A stretch of DNA of 64,000 bases, taken from positions 1 through 64,000 of the forward strand of contig JAHDXR010000002.1 in assembly GCA_023384105.1 (NCBI GenBank). The letters are read 5' to 3'. A program made the position numbers and the translations under genes. Of this stretch, positions 52,769 through 61,906 are shown one piece after another (positions within the stretch are counted from its first letter, which is position 1; the number at the start of each line of letters is the position of its first letter). Source of the DNA: Hyphomonadaceae bacterium (lineage in GTDB: Bacteria; Pseudomonadota; Alphaproteobacteria; Caulobacterales; Aquidulcibacteraceae). A model generated the notes under the pieces. That model made no database searches, was not told the DNA's origin, and worked only from the letters and a program-made list of their open reading frames with translations.

Positions 52769-54327
52769 TGTCGGCCGCCAACGCGCTCTATCGCGGGCCG
52801 ACGCTGGGCGACCTCTTTCTACGTGCGCTCAAGAGCAATCCGCCCGACCGTCTGGCCGTGTGGGACGATCGGGAGGAATTGACCTTCGCGCAATTCGCGG
52901 CGCGCGTGGCGGGGTTCAGCGACGCGATGCGCGCCGCAGGCTTGCGTCCTGGGCAGGCTCTGGCGCAATTGAGTAAGAATAAGGCGGATGCGCTCTGCGC
53001 CATCGCGGCGGCGTTTCTGGTTGGGCTGCGCTACACGCCGCTGCATCCATTGGCGTCCGCAGCCGATCACGCCTTCATCCTAGCCGACGCCCAAATCGAT
53101 GCGCTGGTGGTGGACGAGGAAGGTTTCTCGGCGAACGTCGAATCCTTGAGACAGGCGATGCGTCCTGGCGCGATCGTATTCTCGCACAACGAATCGGCGT
53201 TCGGTCTCGCGCTACGGAGCGGCCGCGTTCAGGCGGATGCGTTATATAGCGAAGCCCGCCCAGAAGACATTGCACTGATTGCATATACGGGCGGAACAAC
53301 GGGGCGCGCCAAAGGCGTCGTACATAGACACGCCTCGCTCGTGACCAATCTTCTGCTGGCGATGGGCGAGTGGGAATGGCGAGATCCGATCCGCTTCGTG
53401 GCGGCGACGCCGATCAGCCATGCGGCGTTTCTCTTCGTTTTGCCTGTATTGTTGCGGGGCGGTTCATTTGGCATGGCTGGGGCATTCTCGCCCGCCGCCT
53501 TCGCCGAACTCGTCGAACGGCGGGGCGTGACCGCGACCTTCTTGGTGCCGACGATGATCTATGCGCTGTTGGATGCGCCGGAAACTGTGCAATCCAAACT
53601 GGCCGGTCTCGACACCATAATCTACGGCGCCGCGCCGATCGCGTCCGCGCGTCTGGAGCAGGCGCTTCAGCGGTTCGGACCGATCTTTGCGCAGCTCTAC
53701 GGCCAAACCGAAGCGCCGAACGCCATTTCGATGTTGTTTAAGCGCGACCACACGCCGGATCGACTAAGCTCGTGCGGCGTGGCGTTGGCGGCCAACAAGG
53801 TGGCCGTGCTCGACGCCGCGTCGGCGCCGGTGAAGATTGGCGAAGTGGGTGAAATATGCGTGCGCGGCCCGCTCCTGATGGACGGATATTGGAACAGGCC
53901 CGAGGAGAGTGCGGCCGCGTTTGAAAGCGGCTGGCTGCACACGGGCGACCTCGGGCGGATGGATGAGAACGGGTTCATTTATCTGGTGGACCGCAAGAAG
54001 GACATGATCATTTCCGGCGGATTCAACATCTATCCGCGTGAGGTGGAGGATGTGCTGAGCACGCATCCGGCGGTGGACTATTGCTGTGTGGCGGGGGTCG
54101 CCGATCCCAAATGGGGTGAAGCGACAACCGCGCTGGTGGTCTTGAAAGAGGGCCGCGCGTGCGCGCCGGAGGACCTCATAGCCCATGTCAGATCGATCAA
54201 AGGGCCGTTGATGGCGCCGAAATTCGTGCTGCTTGCGCGGAGCGCGCCGCTGACCGCGCTCGGAAAGCCGGACCGCAAGGCGGCGCGCGCGCTGCTCGCG
54301 AAAGCCTATCCTGGGGCGCGATCATGA
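52768..54327 (+). CDS. Acyl-CoA ligase (AMP-forming, module B)
   Basis: The 519-residue ligase has the P-loop AYTGGTTGRAKG (residues 172-183), QLYGQTEAPN, HTGDLGRMDENGFIYLVDRKKD and ISGGFNIYPREVED, with TALGKPDRKAAR near the end; note GKPDRK where most ligases have GKxxR/K at the catalytic Lys. It activates a carboxylic acid as CoA thioester. Its start overlaps the aminotransferase stop and its stop overlaps the hydrolase start (ATGA), so all three are translationally coupled. Confidence 0.9.
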   Translation: MSAANALYRGPTLGDLFLRALKSNPPDRLAVWDDREELTFAQFAARVAGFSDAMRAAGLRPGQALAQLSKNKADALCAIAAAFLVGLRYTPLHPLASAADHAFILADAQIDALVVDEEGFSANVESLRQAMRPGAIVFSHNESAFGLALRSGRVQADALYSEARPEDIALIAYTGGTTGRAKGVVHRHASLVTNLLLAMGEWEWRDPIRFVAATPISHAAFLFVLPVLLRGGSFGMAGAFSPAAFAELVERRGVTATFLVPTMIYALLDAPETVQSKLAGLDTIIYGAAPIASARLEQALQRFGPIFAQLYGQTEAPNAISMLFKRDHTPDRLSSCGVALAANKVAVLDAASAPVKIGEVGEICVRGPLLMDGYWNRPEESAAAFESGWLHTGDLGRMDENGFIYLVDRKKDMIISGGFNIYPREVEDVLSTHPAVDYCCVAGVADPKWGEATTALVVLKEGRACAPEDLIAHVRSIKGPLMAPKFVLLARSAPLTALGKPDRKAARALLAKAYPGARS

Positions 54328-56156
54328 TCCGCCGGTCTTTTCTGCTTGGATCGGCGCTCGCGCTGGCGCCGATCTGCGAGGGGGTCGCTTTGGCCGAGCC
54401 GGTTTCAGAATCGCATTATGTGCCGGGCGCAGACGGCGTTTTGCTCGCCGTCGACGTTTGGCGCGGCGCAGCGTCGCTCGCGCCCATGCCCGCCGTTGTG
54501 CAATTCACCCGCTATTGGCGCGCGTTTCGCGGCGGCGTTCTTGCGGAGCCGTCATCTGTCTCCGCCCTGACGCAGGCGGGATATGCCGTCGTCATTGTCG
54601 ACGTGCGCGGCACGGGCGCGTCGTTCGGCGCGCGCGAGGCGGAATTCTCGGATGCCGAGGTCGCCGATATGGGCGCGGTGTTCGATTGGATCGTGCGCCA
54701 GCCCTGGTCCAACGGGCGGTTGGCGACGCTGGGGACGTCCTATTTGGGCAATACGGCCGAGCTGGCGGCGATGACGCGCCACCCGGCGCTCAGGGCGGTC
54801 GTGTCGCGCTTCTCCGACTTTTCCGAGTATCGCCACGCCGTTCGTCCGGGCGGCGTCGCCAATGCGGTGATCGCGGCGGAATGGCCGAATTTCGTCATGG
54901 CTCTGGATCGCAACGATCCTTGCGCGGCGTTCATGGGGCAGGCCGGGCCGGACTGTGCGCCGGGCGCGCCGTGGGCGGGCGGCGTGCGTCCGGTTGAGAG
55001 CCGCGACGACATGCTCATTGACGCGCTCAGCGAGCACCGGAGCAATGCAAACCTCGCCGAGATCATGCGCCGGCTTCGGTATTCCGACGATACGTTCCAT
55101 CGCGACGGGCGCGCGGACGTGACGCTGGATTCCGTCAGCCCCGCCATGCGGTGGCCTGCCATCGACGCGGCGCAGGTTCCGTCCTTCCATTGGGCGAGTT
55201 GGTTCGATGCGGGAACGGCGGAAGGGGTGCTGGAGCGTTTCCGGCTGTATCAGGGGCCAATGCGCGCCGTCATCGGCGCTTGGACTCATGGCGGGGGCCG
55301 CCGCGCCGATCCGTTTGCACGCGGCGGCGCGGCGCCCGATCCGACGCCCGATGCACAGATACGGGACATCATCGCCTTTCTCAATCCGCTCCTGAAAGCG
55401 GATTCGGCTTCGCCCGCGCCTGCCGCGTATGGCAAGGAGATTCGCTATTTCACCTTGGGCGTGAACACATGGCGCACGAGCGACGTGTGGCCGCCGCGCG
55501 AGGTTGAGATGCGGCGCTGGAGGCCACACGCAGGCGGAGTGCTATCGCAGCGCGCAGCCCGCGCTGGCCGGGACGTCTACGATGTGGACTTTGCAGCGAC
55601 AACTGGGCGCGCAAACCGCTGGCATACGCAATTGGGTGCGCCCGTCGACTATGGCGACCGGGCGGACACCGACCGCGCTCTGCTCACCTATACGAGTGAA
55701 CCGTTCACCGGCGCGGTGGAACTAACCGGCGCCGCTTCTGCGCAGATCACGCTGATAAGTTCGCAGCCTGACGGAGCGATCTTTGTTTATCTTGAGGCGG
55801 TTTTGCCGGATAGGCGCGTAATCAATCTGGCGGAAGGCGTTCGCCGTCTTACGTTTCACCAGCGCCGCGCCGAAGGCGCGTCGCAAGAGCCAAGATTCAC
55901 ACGCGCCGAGGCGCGTGACGCGCCGGTTGGCGAATGGATCACGCTGCGCTTGTCGCTCAGCCCTATTTCAGTTGTTTTGCCGCCGGACAGTCGGATTCGG
56001 TTTGCCCTTGCAGGCGCAGACGCGGACACGTTTGAACGTTTGCCCCAAGGCGAGGGGCAGCTCAGACTAACGATCGATCGCCGTCGGACATATTTTGAGG
56101 CGCCCACCGCCAGTTCCGGCGGTGGAAGCGATAGCCGCCGGAATAACTCTCACTGA
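54324..56156 (+). CDS. CocE/NonD-type (S15/X-Pro dipeptidyl-peptidase family) hydrolase, exported
   Basis: The 610-residue hydrolase starts MIRRSFLLGSALALAPICEGVALA, a signal with an RR pair that could be twin-arginine or Sec. The mature part has the CocE fold: GYAVVIVDVRGTGASFG, the nucleophile Ser139 in GTSYLG, then a cap and the C-terminal jelly-roll ending with ADADTFERLPQGEGQLRLTI. The family cleaves esters such as cocaine and amino acid esters. It sits directly after the ligase, with ATGA coupling. Its partner substrate may enter by the module B receptor. Confidence 0.88.
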   Translation: MIRRSFLLGSALALAPICEGVALAEPVSESHYVPGADGVLLAVDVWRGAASLAPMPAVVQFTRYWRAFRGGVLAEPSSVSALTQAGYAVVIVDVRGTGASFGAREAEFSDAEVADMGAVFDWIVRQPWSNGRLATLGTSYLGNTAELAAMTRHPALRAVVSRFSDFSEYRHAVRPGGVANAVIAAEWPNFVMALDRNDPCAAFMGQAGPDCAPGAPWAGGVRPVESRDDMLIDALSEHRSNANLAEIMRRLRYSDDTFHRDGRADVTLDSVSPAMRWPAIDAAQVPSFHWASWFDAGTAEGVLERFRLYQGPMRAVIGAWTHGGGRRADPFARGGAAPDPTPDAQIRDIIAFLNPLLKADSASPAPAAYGKEIRYFTLGVNTWRTSDVWPPREVEMRRWRPHAGGVLSQRAARAGRDVYDVDFAATTGRANRWHTQLGAPVDYGDRADTDRALLTYTSEPFTGAVELTGAASAQITLISSQPDGAIFVYLEAVLPDRRVINLAEGVRRLTFHQRRAEGASQEPRFTRAEARDAPVGEWITLRLSLSPISVVLPPDSRIRFALAGADADTFERLPQGEGQLRLTIDRRRTYFEAPTASSGGGSDSRRNNSH

Positions 56157-56176
56157 CTTCGGCCTCAGCCGGAAAT

Positions 56177-56189
56177 CGGGCTTCGCCCG
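56177..56189 (+). terminator. Hairpin 21 bases after the module B hydrolase
   Basis: CGGGC-TTC-GCCCG, a 5-bp stem with no strong T run. An unrelated 9-bp stem (TTCCGGCGG 56114-56122, CCGCCGGAA 56135-56143) occurs inside the hydrolase's last codons. Either may aid termination. Confidence 0.35.
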
Positions 56190-56306
56190 TCGCCCGTGCG
56201 CGGCGACGAAGCGTTCGCGTCCCCAACACAGTTCTTACGGTAGCCGAAGCTGTCAAATTCGCTTTCTGAATTCCCATTGACAAACGCATCGCTCCCCGGG
56301 ATGAAC

Positions 56307-56326
56307 AATTGAGGTTAACCTCAATT
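56307..56326. promoter_or_regulatory. Perfect 20-base palindrome upstream of module C TonB receptor
   Basis: AATTGAGGTTAACCTCAATT lies 23 bases before the ATG at 56349, just downstream of a TTGACA-like -35 (56277-56282). TGAGG-N4-CCTCA is repeated at 61096-61109 between the MaoC and TetR genes. Its position over the promoter fits repression by that TetR protein. Confidence 0.7.
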
Positions 56327-56348
56327 ATAAATCCGGGGAGGGATTCTC

Positions 56349-58532
56349 ATGCGCGCGCTAGGTTTGCTCGTTGGAAGCGTTATGACTCTGAGCGCGGGGG
56401 GAGCTTTGGCTCAGGAGGCCCAGTCCCAGGGCGAACTCGAGGAGATCATCGTCACCGCCCGCAAAACTGCAGAGGACATCCAAGACACTCCCCTTTCGGT
56501 GTCGGCCTACACTGCAGCGGCCATGGAGCGTCTCGGCATAGCCGATCTCGGCGACGTGGCGCAGCGGACGCCGGGCATGCACTTCGGGGACTTCGGGGAC
56601 ATCAAGCTGTCGCCCACGTCGCTGCGCGGCATTATCGGCGATGCGACCTCCGCGGGCGCCGACCCGGCGGTCGGCTATTATGTCGACGAGGTGTTTGTCG
56701 GCCAGGGGGCGGGCGCCAATGTCGATTTGTTCGACATTGCGCGGGTCGAAGTGTTGCGCGGCCCTCAAGGCGCGCTATTCGGCCGCAACACGATCGGCGG
56801 CGTCATCAGCATTACGACGGAGCGCCCCAGCGATACGTTCGAGGCCTCCGCATTGGCTGAGCTGGGCGACTACGATCATCGCCGTTTCGCGGCTTCCATA
56901 TCCGGCCCGCTCGGCGAAAGCGTCTCCGCCAAACTTTCTTTCAGCGGACGCGAGCGTGGAGGCATATCGGAAAATCTCTGGCTTGATCGCGACGTGAACA
57001 CGCTAGGCTCATGGACCGCGCGCGGGCAGGTCTTGTTCGAGCTCAACAGCAATACCGAGCTCACATTGACGGCGGATTACAATGTCGTCGATCAAGAACC
57101 GCTTATGTACGAGACAATTCGGTACAACGATGCTGCGATCTTGCCGCAGGTGCTCGATCTCTACGGTCTGCCGCGCAATACCAGCGTCAGCGACCGCAAC
57201 GTCTATTCCGAAAACGTCAACCAGGAGGAGCTGGACGCGCTGGGCTTCGCCGCCACGTTCCGCACGCAAATCGGCGCCGTCGGCGTCACCAACGTGCTCT
57301 CCTATCGCACGCACGACTATTACAGCCGCATCGACACCGACCGTTCGCCGCTGTCGATGCTGTATGACGGCGATCCAGAGGAGGTTTCGCGCTGGTCCGA
57401 GGAATTGCGGCTGAACTGGTCGACCGGCCCGGTCGATTGGATCGCGGGCGTCTATTATTTTCAGCAGACGACGGACAACCAGGCCTTTGTCGAGGTCGGC
57501 TCCGATCTTGCCGATCTGATCGGCGATCCGAGCCTTGCCGGCATGCTCGCCGGCTCGGTCGCAACGCTCGACGCCACCAGCACCGCACTGTTCGCCAGCG
57601 CCAATTGGACTGTCAACGATCGCCTGGATATCGCCCTCGGCGGCCGCTACACGCGCGACGAAAAGGAGATATCCTACCAGCAGTCCGACCCCCTCGGCCT
57701 GCTGGGCGGGGACGCCGACATCGACGCTTCCGACGATTGGAGCGAGTTCACGCCACAGGCGAACGTCCGCTATCGCTTCACGGGAGACGTGATGGGCTAC
57801 GCTACGATCAGCCGCGGCTTCAAGAGCGGGGGGTTCAACGACGCGTTGGGCAGCGCCACCGGCATCGCTTTCGACACCGAGACGCTATGGAATTATGAGA
57901 TCGGGTTGAAGAGCGAACTGTTCGATCGGCGCGTGCGCCTGAACATCGCGCTCTTCTACATGGATTGGAGTTCGATCCAGGTGCTGGAGGACAACCCGGC
58001 GACGCCCAGCATCTATGACCCGATCACCACCAACGCCGGCGCGGCGCACAGTCAGGGCGTGGAGATCGAGCTCGATGCGGCGCCGACCGAAAACCTCCGT
58101 CTGGGCGCCAGCCTTTCGCTGCTGGAAGCGGAATTCGACGAGGGCGCGCTGCCGAACGGCCAGCCGCTGACGCACATTCCGTTCGCGCCGGAATACACCG
58201 CCTCGATCCATGCGCAATATACCTGGCCGGTGGGCGCCAATGGCGAGCTGTCGCTGCTCGGCGAATATATCGCCCGCGGTCAATCCTATCTCGGCTACGA
58301 CCCGATGCCCGACAATCGCGTCGATCCCTACGGCCTCGCCAATATGCGACTTTCCTACAGGCACGCTTCGGAGGCAAACGCCTGGAGCGTTGCGCTTTGG
58401 GGCCGCAACCTCGCCGACGAAACCTATCAGGTGCGCATGTTCGACCTCTACGACCTCGATTTCGTGGGCCAGCGCTTCGCCATCCTGGGCGAGCCGCGCA
58501 CGTTCGGCGTCGAGTTGCGTTACGATTATTGA
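56349..58532 (+). CDS. TonB-dependent receptor (module C)
   Basis: The 727-residue receptor begins with a signal peptide (MRALGLLVGSVMTLSAGGALAQ), then the plug ELEEIIVTARKTAEDIQDTPLSVSAYTAAAMERLGI, SLRGIIGDATSAGADPAVGYYVDEVFVGQ and VLRGPQGALFGRNTIGGVISI; the C-terminus is GVELRYDY. It is the largest barrel class here. The following hydrolase starts 12 bases after the stop, so the two are probably one operon. The palindrome at 56307-56326 precedes it. Confidence 0.92.
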   Translation: MRALGLLVGSVMTLSAGGALAQEAQSQGELEEIIVTARKTAEDIQDTPLSVSAYTAAAMERLGIADLGDVAQRTPGMHFGDFGDIKLSPTSLRGIIGDATSAGADPAVGYYVDEVFVGQGAGANVDLFDIARVEVLRGPQGALFGRNTIGGVISITTERPSDTFEASALAELGDYDHRRFAASISGPLGESVSAKLSFSGRERGGISENLWLDRDVNTLGSWTARGQVLFELNSNTELTLTADYNVVDQEPLMYETIRYNDAAILPQVLDLYGLPRNTSVSDRNVYSENVNQEELDALGFAATFRTQIGAVGVTNVLSYRTHDYYSRIDTDRSPLSMLYDGDPEEVSRWSEELRLNWSTGPVDWIAGVYYFQQTTDNQAFVEVGSDLADLIGDPSLAGMLAGSVATLDATSTALFASANWTVNDRLDIALGGRYTRDEKEISYQQSDPLGLLGGDADIDASDDWSEFTPQANVRYRFTGDVMGYATISRGFKSGGFNDALGSATGIAFDTETLWNYEIGLKSELFDRRVRLNIALFYMDWSSIQVLEDNPATPSIYDPITTNAGAAHSQGVEIELDAAPTENLRLGASLSLLEAEFDEGALPNGQPLTHIPFAPEYTASIHAQYTWPVGANGELSLLGEYIARGQSYLGYDPMPDNRVDPYGLANMRLSYRHASEANAWSVALWGRNLADETYQVRMFDLYDLDFVGQRFAILGEPRTFGVELRYDY

Positions 58533-58543
58533 GCGAGGCTCCG

Positions 58544-60406
58544 ATGAAGACCGTCGCAAGCGCGTTTTGCTGTCTGCTTTTGGCGTCGCTCGCCGGTTGC
58601 GCCAGCGCACCGCCGCCCGACGCGCCCGCCGTCGAACGGCCGCAGGGCTGGAGCGACCGCTCATATTATCTGCCCATGCGCGACGGCGTGCGTCTGGCGG
58701 TGAGTCTCTATTTTCCCGACGGCGCGCCTCCGCGCGCGCGCGCGCCGGCCATCCTCATTCAAACACGCTATGGCCGCGCCAGCGAAGCGATGCGGCTGGA
58801 CGAGGCGGCGAGCGCCGAGACTTGGCGCGCCGACGGGGAGTCGGACGTCGATCGCTGGCGCGGGCGCGGCTATGTCGTGGCCGTGGCGGACGTGCGCGGC
58901 TCGACCTCATCCTATGGACTGCGCAGGTTCGAGATCGGCCCCGACGAGCGGGCCGACATGGACGAACTGATTGCGCATTTCGCCAGCCAGCCTTGGTCGG
59001 ACGGGCGCGTCATCGCCTATGGCTTCTCTTATATGGCCGACACCGCAGACGTCGCCACGAGCCGCCCCGCGCCGGCTCTTGTGGCGGCGATCCCGCGCGA
59101 GACGGATTTCGACGTGTATCTGCACGTGTTCTTTCCCGGCGGCTTGAGAAACGATTTCATGCTCAACGCCTGGGGCGGGTTCACGCGCGAGATCGACGAG
59201 GGCCGTTCCGGACAGGACGACGGCACTGACTGCCAACGGCGCGTCGAGGACTGCCGGGCGCTGTTTCCGCTTCTGCAGCCGGTGGACGACGACCACGATC
59301 TGTCGCAGCTGCGCACGGCGCTGCGCAACCGCGACCGCTGGAGCCCGGAAGATTTCGCGGACGCGGAATTCCGCGACGATCTCGGCGCCAACGGTTATCG
59401 TATGTTCGATTCCTCGCCGGCGGCGTATCTCGATGGCATCCGCCGCGAAGCAAAGCCGGTGCAATATTGGGGATCGTGGCTGGATGGAGGCACGGCTGAA
59501 GCCGCGCTGGCGCGCTTCCGTTCGGCGCCCGAAGCGCCCATGGAAGTGTGGATCACGGCCAACAATCACGGCCACAATATCGGCGCCGATCCGTTCTTTC
59601 CCGACCGCCGCGCGCCCGCGCCCAGCCGCGACGCGCAATTCAACTCGGTGGCGGACTTTTCGGACCGTGTGCTGCGCGGCGAGGAGATCGGGCGTGAGAT
59701 CAATTATTATGTGATGGGTGCGGGAGAGTTCCGGCGCACGCGCGTGTGGCCACCCGAAGGCGTGCGCGAGACGCAGTTCTTCCTGGCCGCGAACAACGCG
59801 CTCGCCGCGCGCTCGCCCGCGTACGGGCGCGTGGACTACGCCGTCGACTTCACCGCCGAGACGGGGGCGAACACGCGCTGGTCCACCCAGTTCGGGCCGC
59901 CGCCCGCCTATCCGGATCGGCGCGAGGCGGATCGCAAGCTGATCGTGTTCGACTCATCGCCGATGACGCAGGACATGGAATTGTCGGGTGCGCCGATCGT
60001 CGATCTCTATCTCGCCGCGCGCTCGCGCGATCCGGCGGTGATCGCGTATCTTGAGGATGTCGCACCCGACGGGCGCGTGACCTATCTCGCCGAAGGCATG
60101 CTGCGCGCGGTCAATCGCGCGCCCGCCGATCCGGCGGATTTGCCCTATGACCAGGGCGAGGCCGCGCACACTTATGCGCGCGCCGACGCCTTGCCGGTGA
60201 CGCCCGGGGAAGTGATGCGCCTGCGCTTTGCGCTGTTTCCCACGGCGGCGCTGGTGCGGCGGGGCCATCGCTTGCGCCTGGCGATCGCCGGGGCGGACGC
60301 GGCGGTGTTCCGGCGCTATTCCGAGGGTGGAGAGGATGTCTTCACCATCGGCTATGGCGGCGCCGAAGCCAGCGCGCTGATCGTCCCGATGCGCCCCTGG
60401 CGCTGA
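58544..60406 (+). CDS. CocE/NonD-type hydrolase lipoprotein
   Basis: The 620-residue protein has the signal MKTVASAFCCLLLASLAGCAS with lipobox LAGC and Cys19. The CocE fold follows: GYVVAVADVRGSTSSYG, nucleophile Ser162 in GFSYMAD, and a C-terminal jelly roll ending AVFRRYSEGGEDVFTIGYGG. It differs from the usual GxSYxG, having ADT where G is common, so activity needs confirming. It probably hydrolyses an ester in the periplasm or outer-membrane face for the receptor encoded just upstream. Confidence 0.88.
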   Translation: MKTVASAFCCLLLASLAGCASAPPPDAPAVERPQGWSDRSYYLPMRDGVRLAVSLYFPDGAPPRARAPAILIQTRYGRASEAMRLDEAASAETWRADGESDVDRWRGRGYVVAVADVRGSTSSYGLRRFEIGPDERADMDELIAHFASQPWSDGRVIAYGFSYMADTADVATSRPAPALVAAIPRETDFDVYLHVFFPGGLRNDFMLNAWGGFTREIDEGRSGQDDGTDCQRRVEDCRALFPLLQPVDDDHDLSQLRTALRNRDRWSPEDFADAEFRDDLGANGYRMFDSSPAAYLDGIRREAKPVQYWGSWLDGGTAEAALARFRSAPEAPMEVWITANNHGHNIGADPFFPDRRAPAPSRDAQFNSVADFSDRVLRGEEIGREINYYVMGAGEFRRTRVWPPEGVRETQFFLAANNALAARSPAYGRVDYAVDFTAETGANTRWSTQFGPPPAYPDRREADRKLIVFDSSPMTQDMELSGAPIVDLYLAARSRDPAVIAYLEDVAPDGRVTYLAEGMLRAVNRAPADPADLPYDQGEAAHTYARADALPVTPGEVMRLRFALFPTAALVRRGHRLRLAIAGADAAVFRRYSEGGEDVFTIGYGGAEASALIVPMRPWR

Positions 60407-60491
60407 AACTCGGGTCGCCGGCGCGCGCCCGCGCTCGTCGGCATGACGCGACCGCACCTGACAGCCGCAGCGTTGGTGCGATCGGGCGCAT

Positions 60492-60571
60492 GCCGGCGAG
60501 AACGCCGGCGGTCCGGAAGCGAGCGCGCTCACAAACGCGGGTCCGAAGACCCGCGTGCCGGAGGAGCCGGC
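60492..60571. terminator. Three hairpins between convergent genes
   Basis: GCCGGCG-AGAA-CGCCGGC (60492-60509), ACGCGGGTC-CGAA-GACCCGCGT (60535-60556) and GCCGG-AGGAG-CCGGC (60557-60571) fill the 183-base gap between the hydrolase and the MaoC gene. The CGAA loop and 9-bp stem form the strongest of them. They can act on either strand; no T run follows. Confidence 0.5.
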
Positions 60572-60589
60572 GGTGCGTTCACGGGCGGC

Positions 60590-61075
60590 TCAGGCGCCGG
60601 GCGGGACCCACATGGTCAGCCATTCGGCGATCAGCGCCGGGCGGTCCGAGCCCTCGACTTCGATTGTGACGTGGACGCGCGAGACGAAGCGGTTCTTCTC
60701 GTCGCGCTCGCGCGCGAGCAGGACGAAGCGCCCGCGCACCCGGGCGTTGACCGGAACCGGCGCGACAAGGCGCAGCCGGTCGAACCCGTAGTTCAAATAA
60801 TAGCCGTGTTCGGCGGGCTCGCGCGCGGAATCGGTGCGCATGGCGTCGTGCAGCAGGTTGGTGAGCAACGACATGGTGAGAAAGCCGAAGGCCACGGTGT
60901 GCCCGAACGGCCCCTTCGTGCGCGCCCATTCCGGATCGATGTGCATCGGATCGGCGTCGAGCGTCACCTCGCCGAAACCGTCGATCATCCGCTGGGTGAT
61001 CTCCACCCAATGGGAGACGCCGATTTCCGATCCGGGCTTCAATTCGCCGAAGGGGTCGCGTAATGCAAGGTCCAC
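60590..61075 (-). CDS. MaoC family dehydratase (R-specific enoyl-CoA hydratase type)
   Basis: The 161-residue protein has the hot-dog hydratase 2 signature: VTLDADPMHIDPEWA with Asp40 and His45 in the D-x-D/N-P-x-H motif, and FGHTVAFGFLTMSLL. It hydrates enoyl-CoA in the R direction or dehydrates the reverse. The start is GTG at 61075, and the TetR gene begins 38 bases away, divergent, so one operator (61096-61109) can serve both. Confidence 0.85.
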   Translation of the reverse strand: MDLALRDPFGELKPGSEIGVSHWVEITQRMIDGFGEVTLDADPMHIDPEWARTKGPFGHTVAFGFLTMSLLTNLLHDAMRTDSAREPAEHGYYLNYGFDRLRLVAPVPVNARVRGRFVLLARERDEKNRFVSRVHVTIEVEGSDRPALIAEWLTMWVPPGA

Positions 61076-61095
61076 GTATTCGCTCCTGTGTAAAA

Positions 61096-61109
61096 TGAGG
61101 TTTTCCTCA
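61096..61109. promoter_or_regulatory. TGAGG-TTTT-CCTCA operator between MaoC and TetR genes
   Basis: The 14-base inverted repeat lies 4 bases before the TetR ATG and 21 bases before the MaoC GTG, and shares its arms and the right flank (CCTCAATTAT) with the palindrome at 56307-56326. Autorepression by the TetR protein and joint control of MaoC is inferred. Confidence 0.65.
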
Positions 61110-61112
61110 ATT

Positions 61113-61901
61113 ATGGCTTCGCGTCAACCCATTGCAAACGTTTTACCGGCGCTCTCGTCGGAGGATGTGTCCTACGTGCGGCGGCTGGGTCGCCGGCTGA
61201 AGGAGAGTCCGCCGAAGCTCAAAAGCGATCGGACGCGCATGCGGATACGCTTGGCGTGCGCGCAAGTTCTGGAAGAGCGCGGCTTCCACGCGGCGCGCGT
61301 TATCGACATCACCAACGCCGCGGGCCTCGCCGAGGGGTCGTTCTACGTTTATTTCCGCGATAAGACCGATGCGGCGACCGATGTGCTGTCGTCGATGCTG
61401 GATCATTTCGGCGACATCCTGGGGCGGCCGCGCGAAAGCGACACGCCTTTCAACGCGCTGCGGGACAGCAATCGCCGTTGGATCGCCTATTGCCGGCAGA
61501 ATCCCGGTCTGATGCGTTGCTTGCTGCAGCTCGGCGACGAGGTGCCGGAATTCGCCAAGCTCACGCACCGCGTTAACCGCACATGGTACGAGCGCGTGGC
61601 GCGATCGGTGTTGCGGCGTTTCCCGCGCAAGGGGCTGGCGCATGGCGAGGTTCTATTCGCCGTCTATGCGCTAGGTTCGATGATGGATGAAATCGCGCGA
61701 AAGCTGTTCGTCTATCCCGATCCGTTTTTTCTCGAAATGCTCAAAGAGCTCGCCCTGGACGACGAGGGGCTCGCTGACGCCGCGAGCGTGATATGGTTCA
61801 AGATTCTTTATCCAGGAGTGAGGACGCCGACCAAGCTTAGCGGCCTTGCCGAAAAGCTGATGGCGTGGGATGGCCGCAGCCCAAACCGCAAAACGGATTG
61901 A
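61113..61901 (+). CDS. TetR-family transcriptional regulator
   Basis: The 262-residue protein has the TetR HTH at residues about 43-88 (RMRIRLACAQVLEERGFHAARVIDITNAAGLAEGSFYVYFRDKTDAATDV) after a 40-residue N-terminal extension, then a ligand-binding helical domain ending SGLAEKLMAWDGR. It is divergent from MaoC and its predicted site recurs at the module C TonB promoter, so it is likely the module C repressor. The ATG at 61113 is the nearest to the HTH; the frame is open further upstream as an antisense shadow of MaoC. Confidence 0.9.
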   Translation: MASRQPIANVLPALSSEDVSYVRRLGRRLKESPPKLKSDRTRMRIRLACAQVLEERGFHAARVIDITNAAGLAEGSFYVYFRDKTDAATDVLSSMLDHFGDILGRPRESDTPFNALRDSNRRWIAYCRQNPGLMRCLLQLGDEVPEFAKLTHRVNRTWYERVARSVLRRFPRKGLAHGEVLFAVYALGSMMDEIARKLFVYPDPFFLEMLKELALDDEGLADAASVIWFKILYPGVRTPTKLSGLAEKLMAWDGRSPNRKTD

Positions 61902-61906
61902 GCGCT

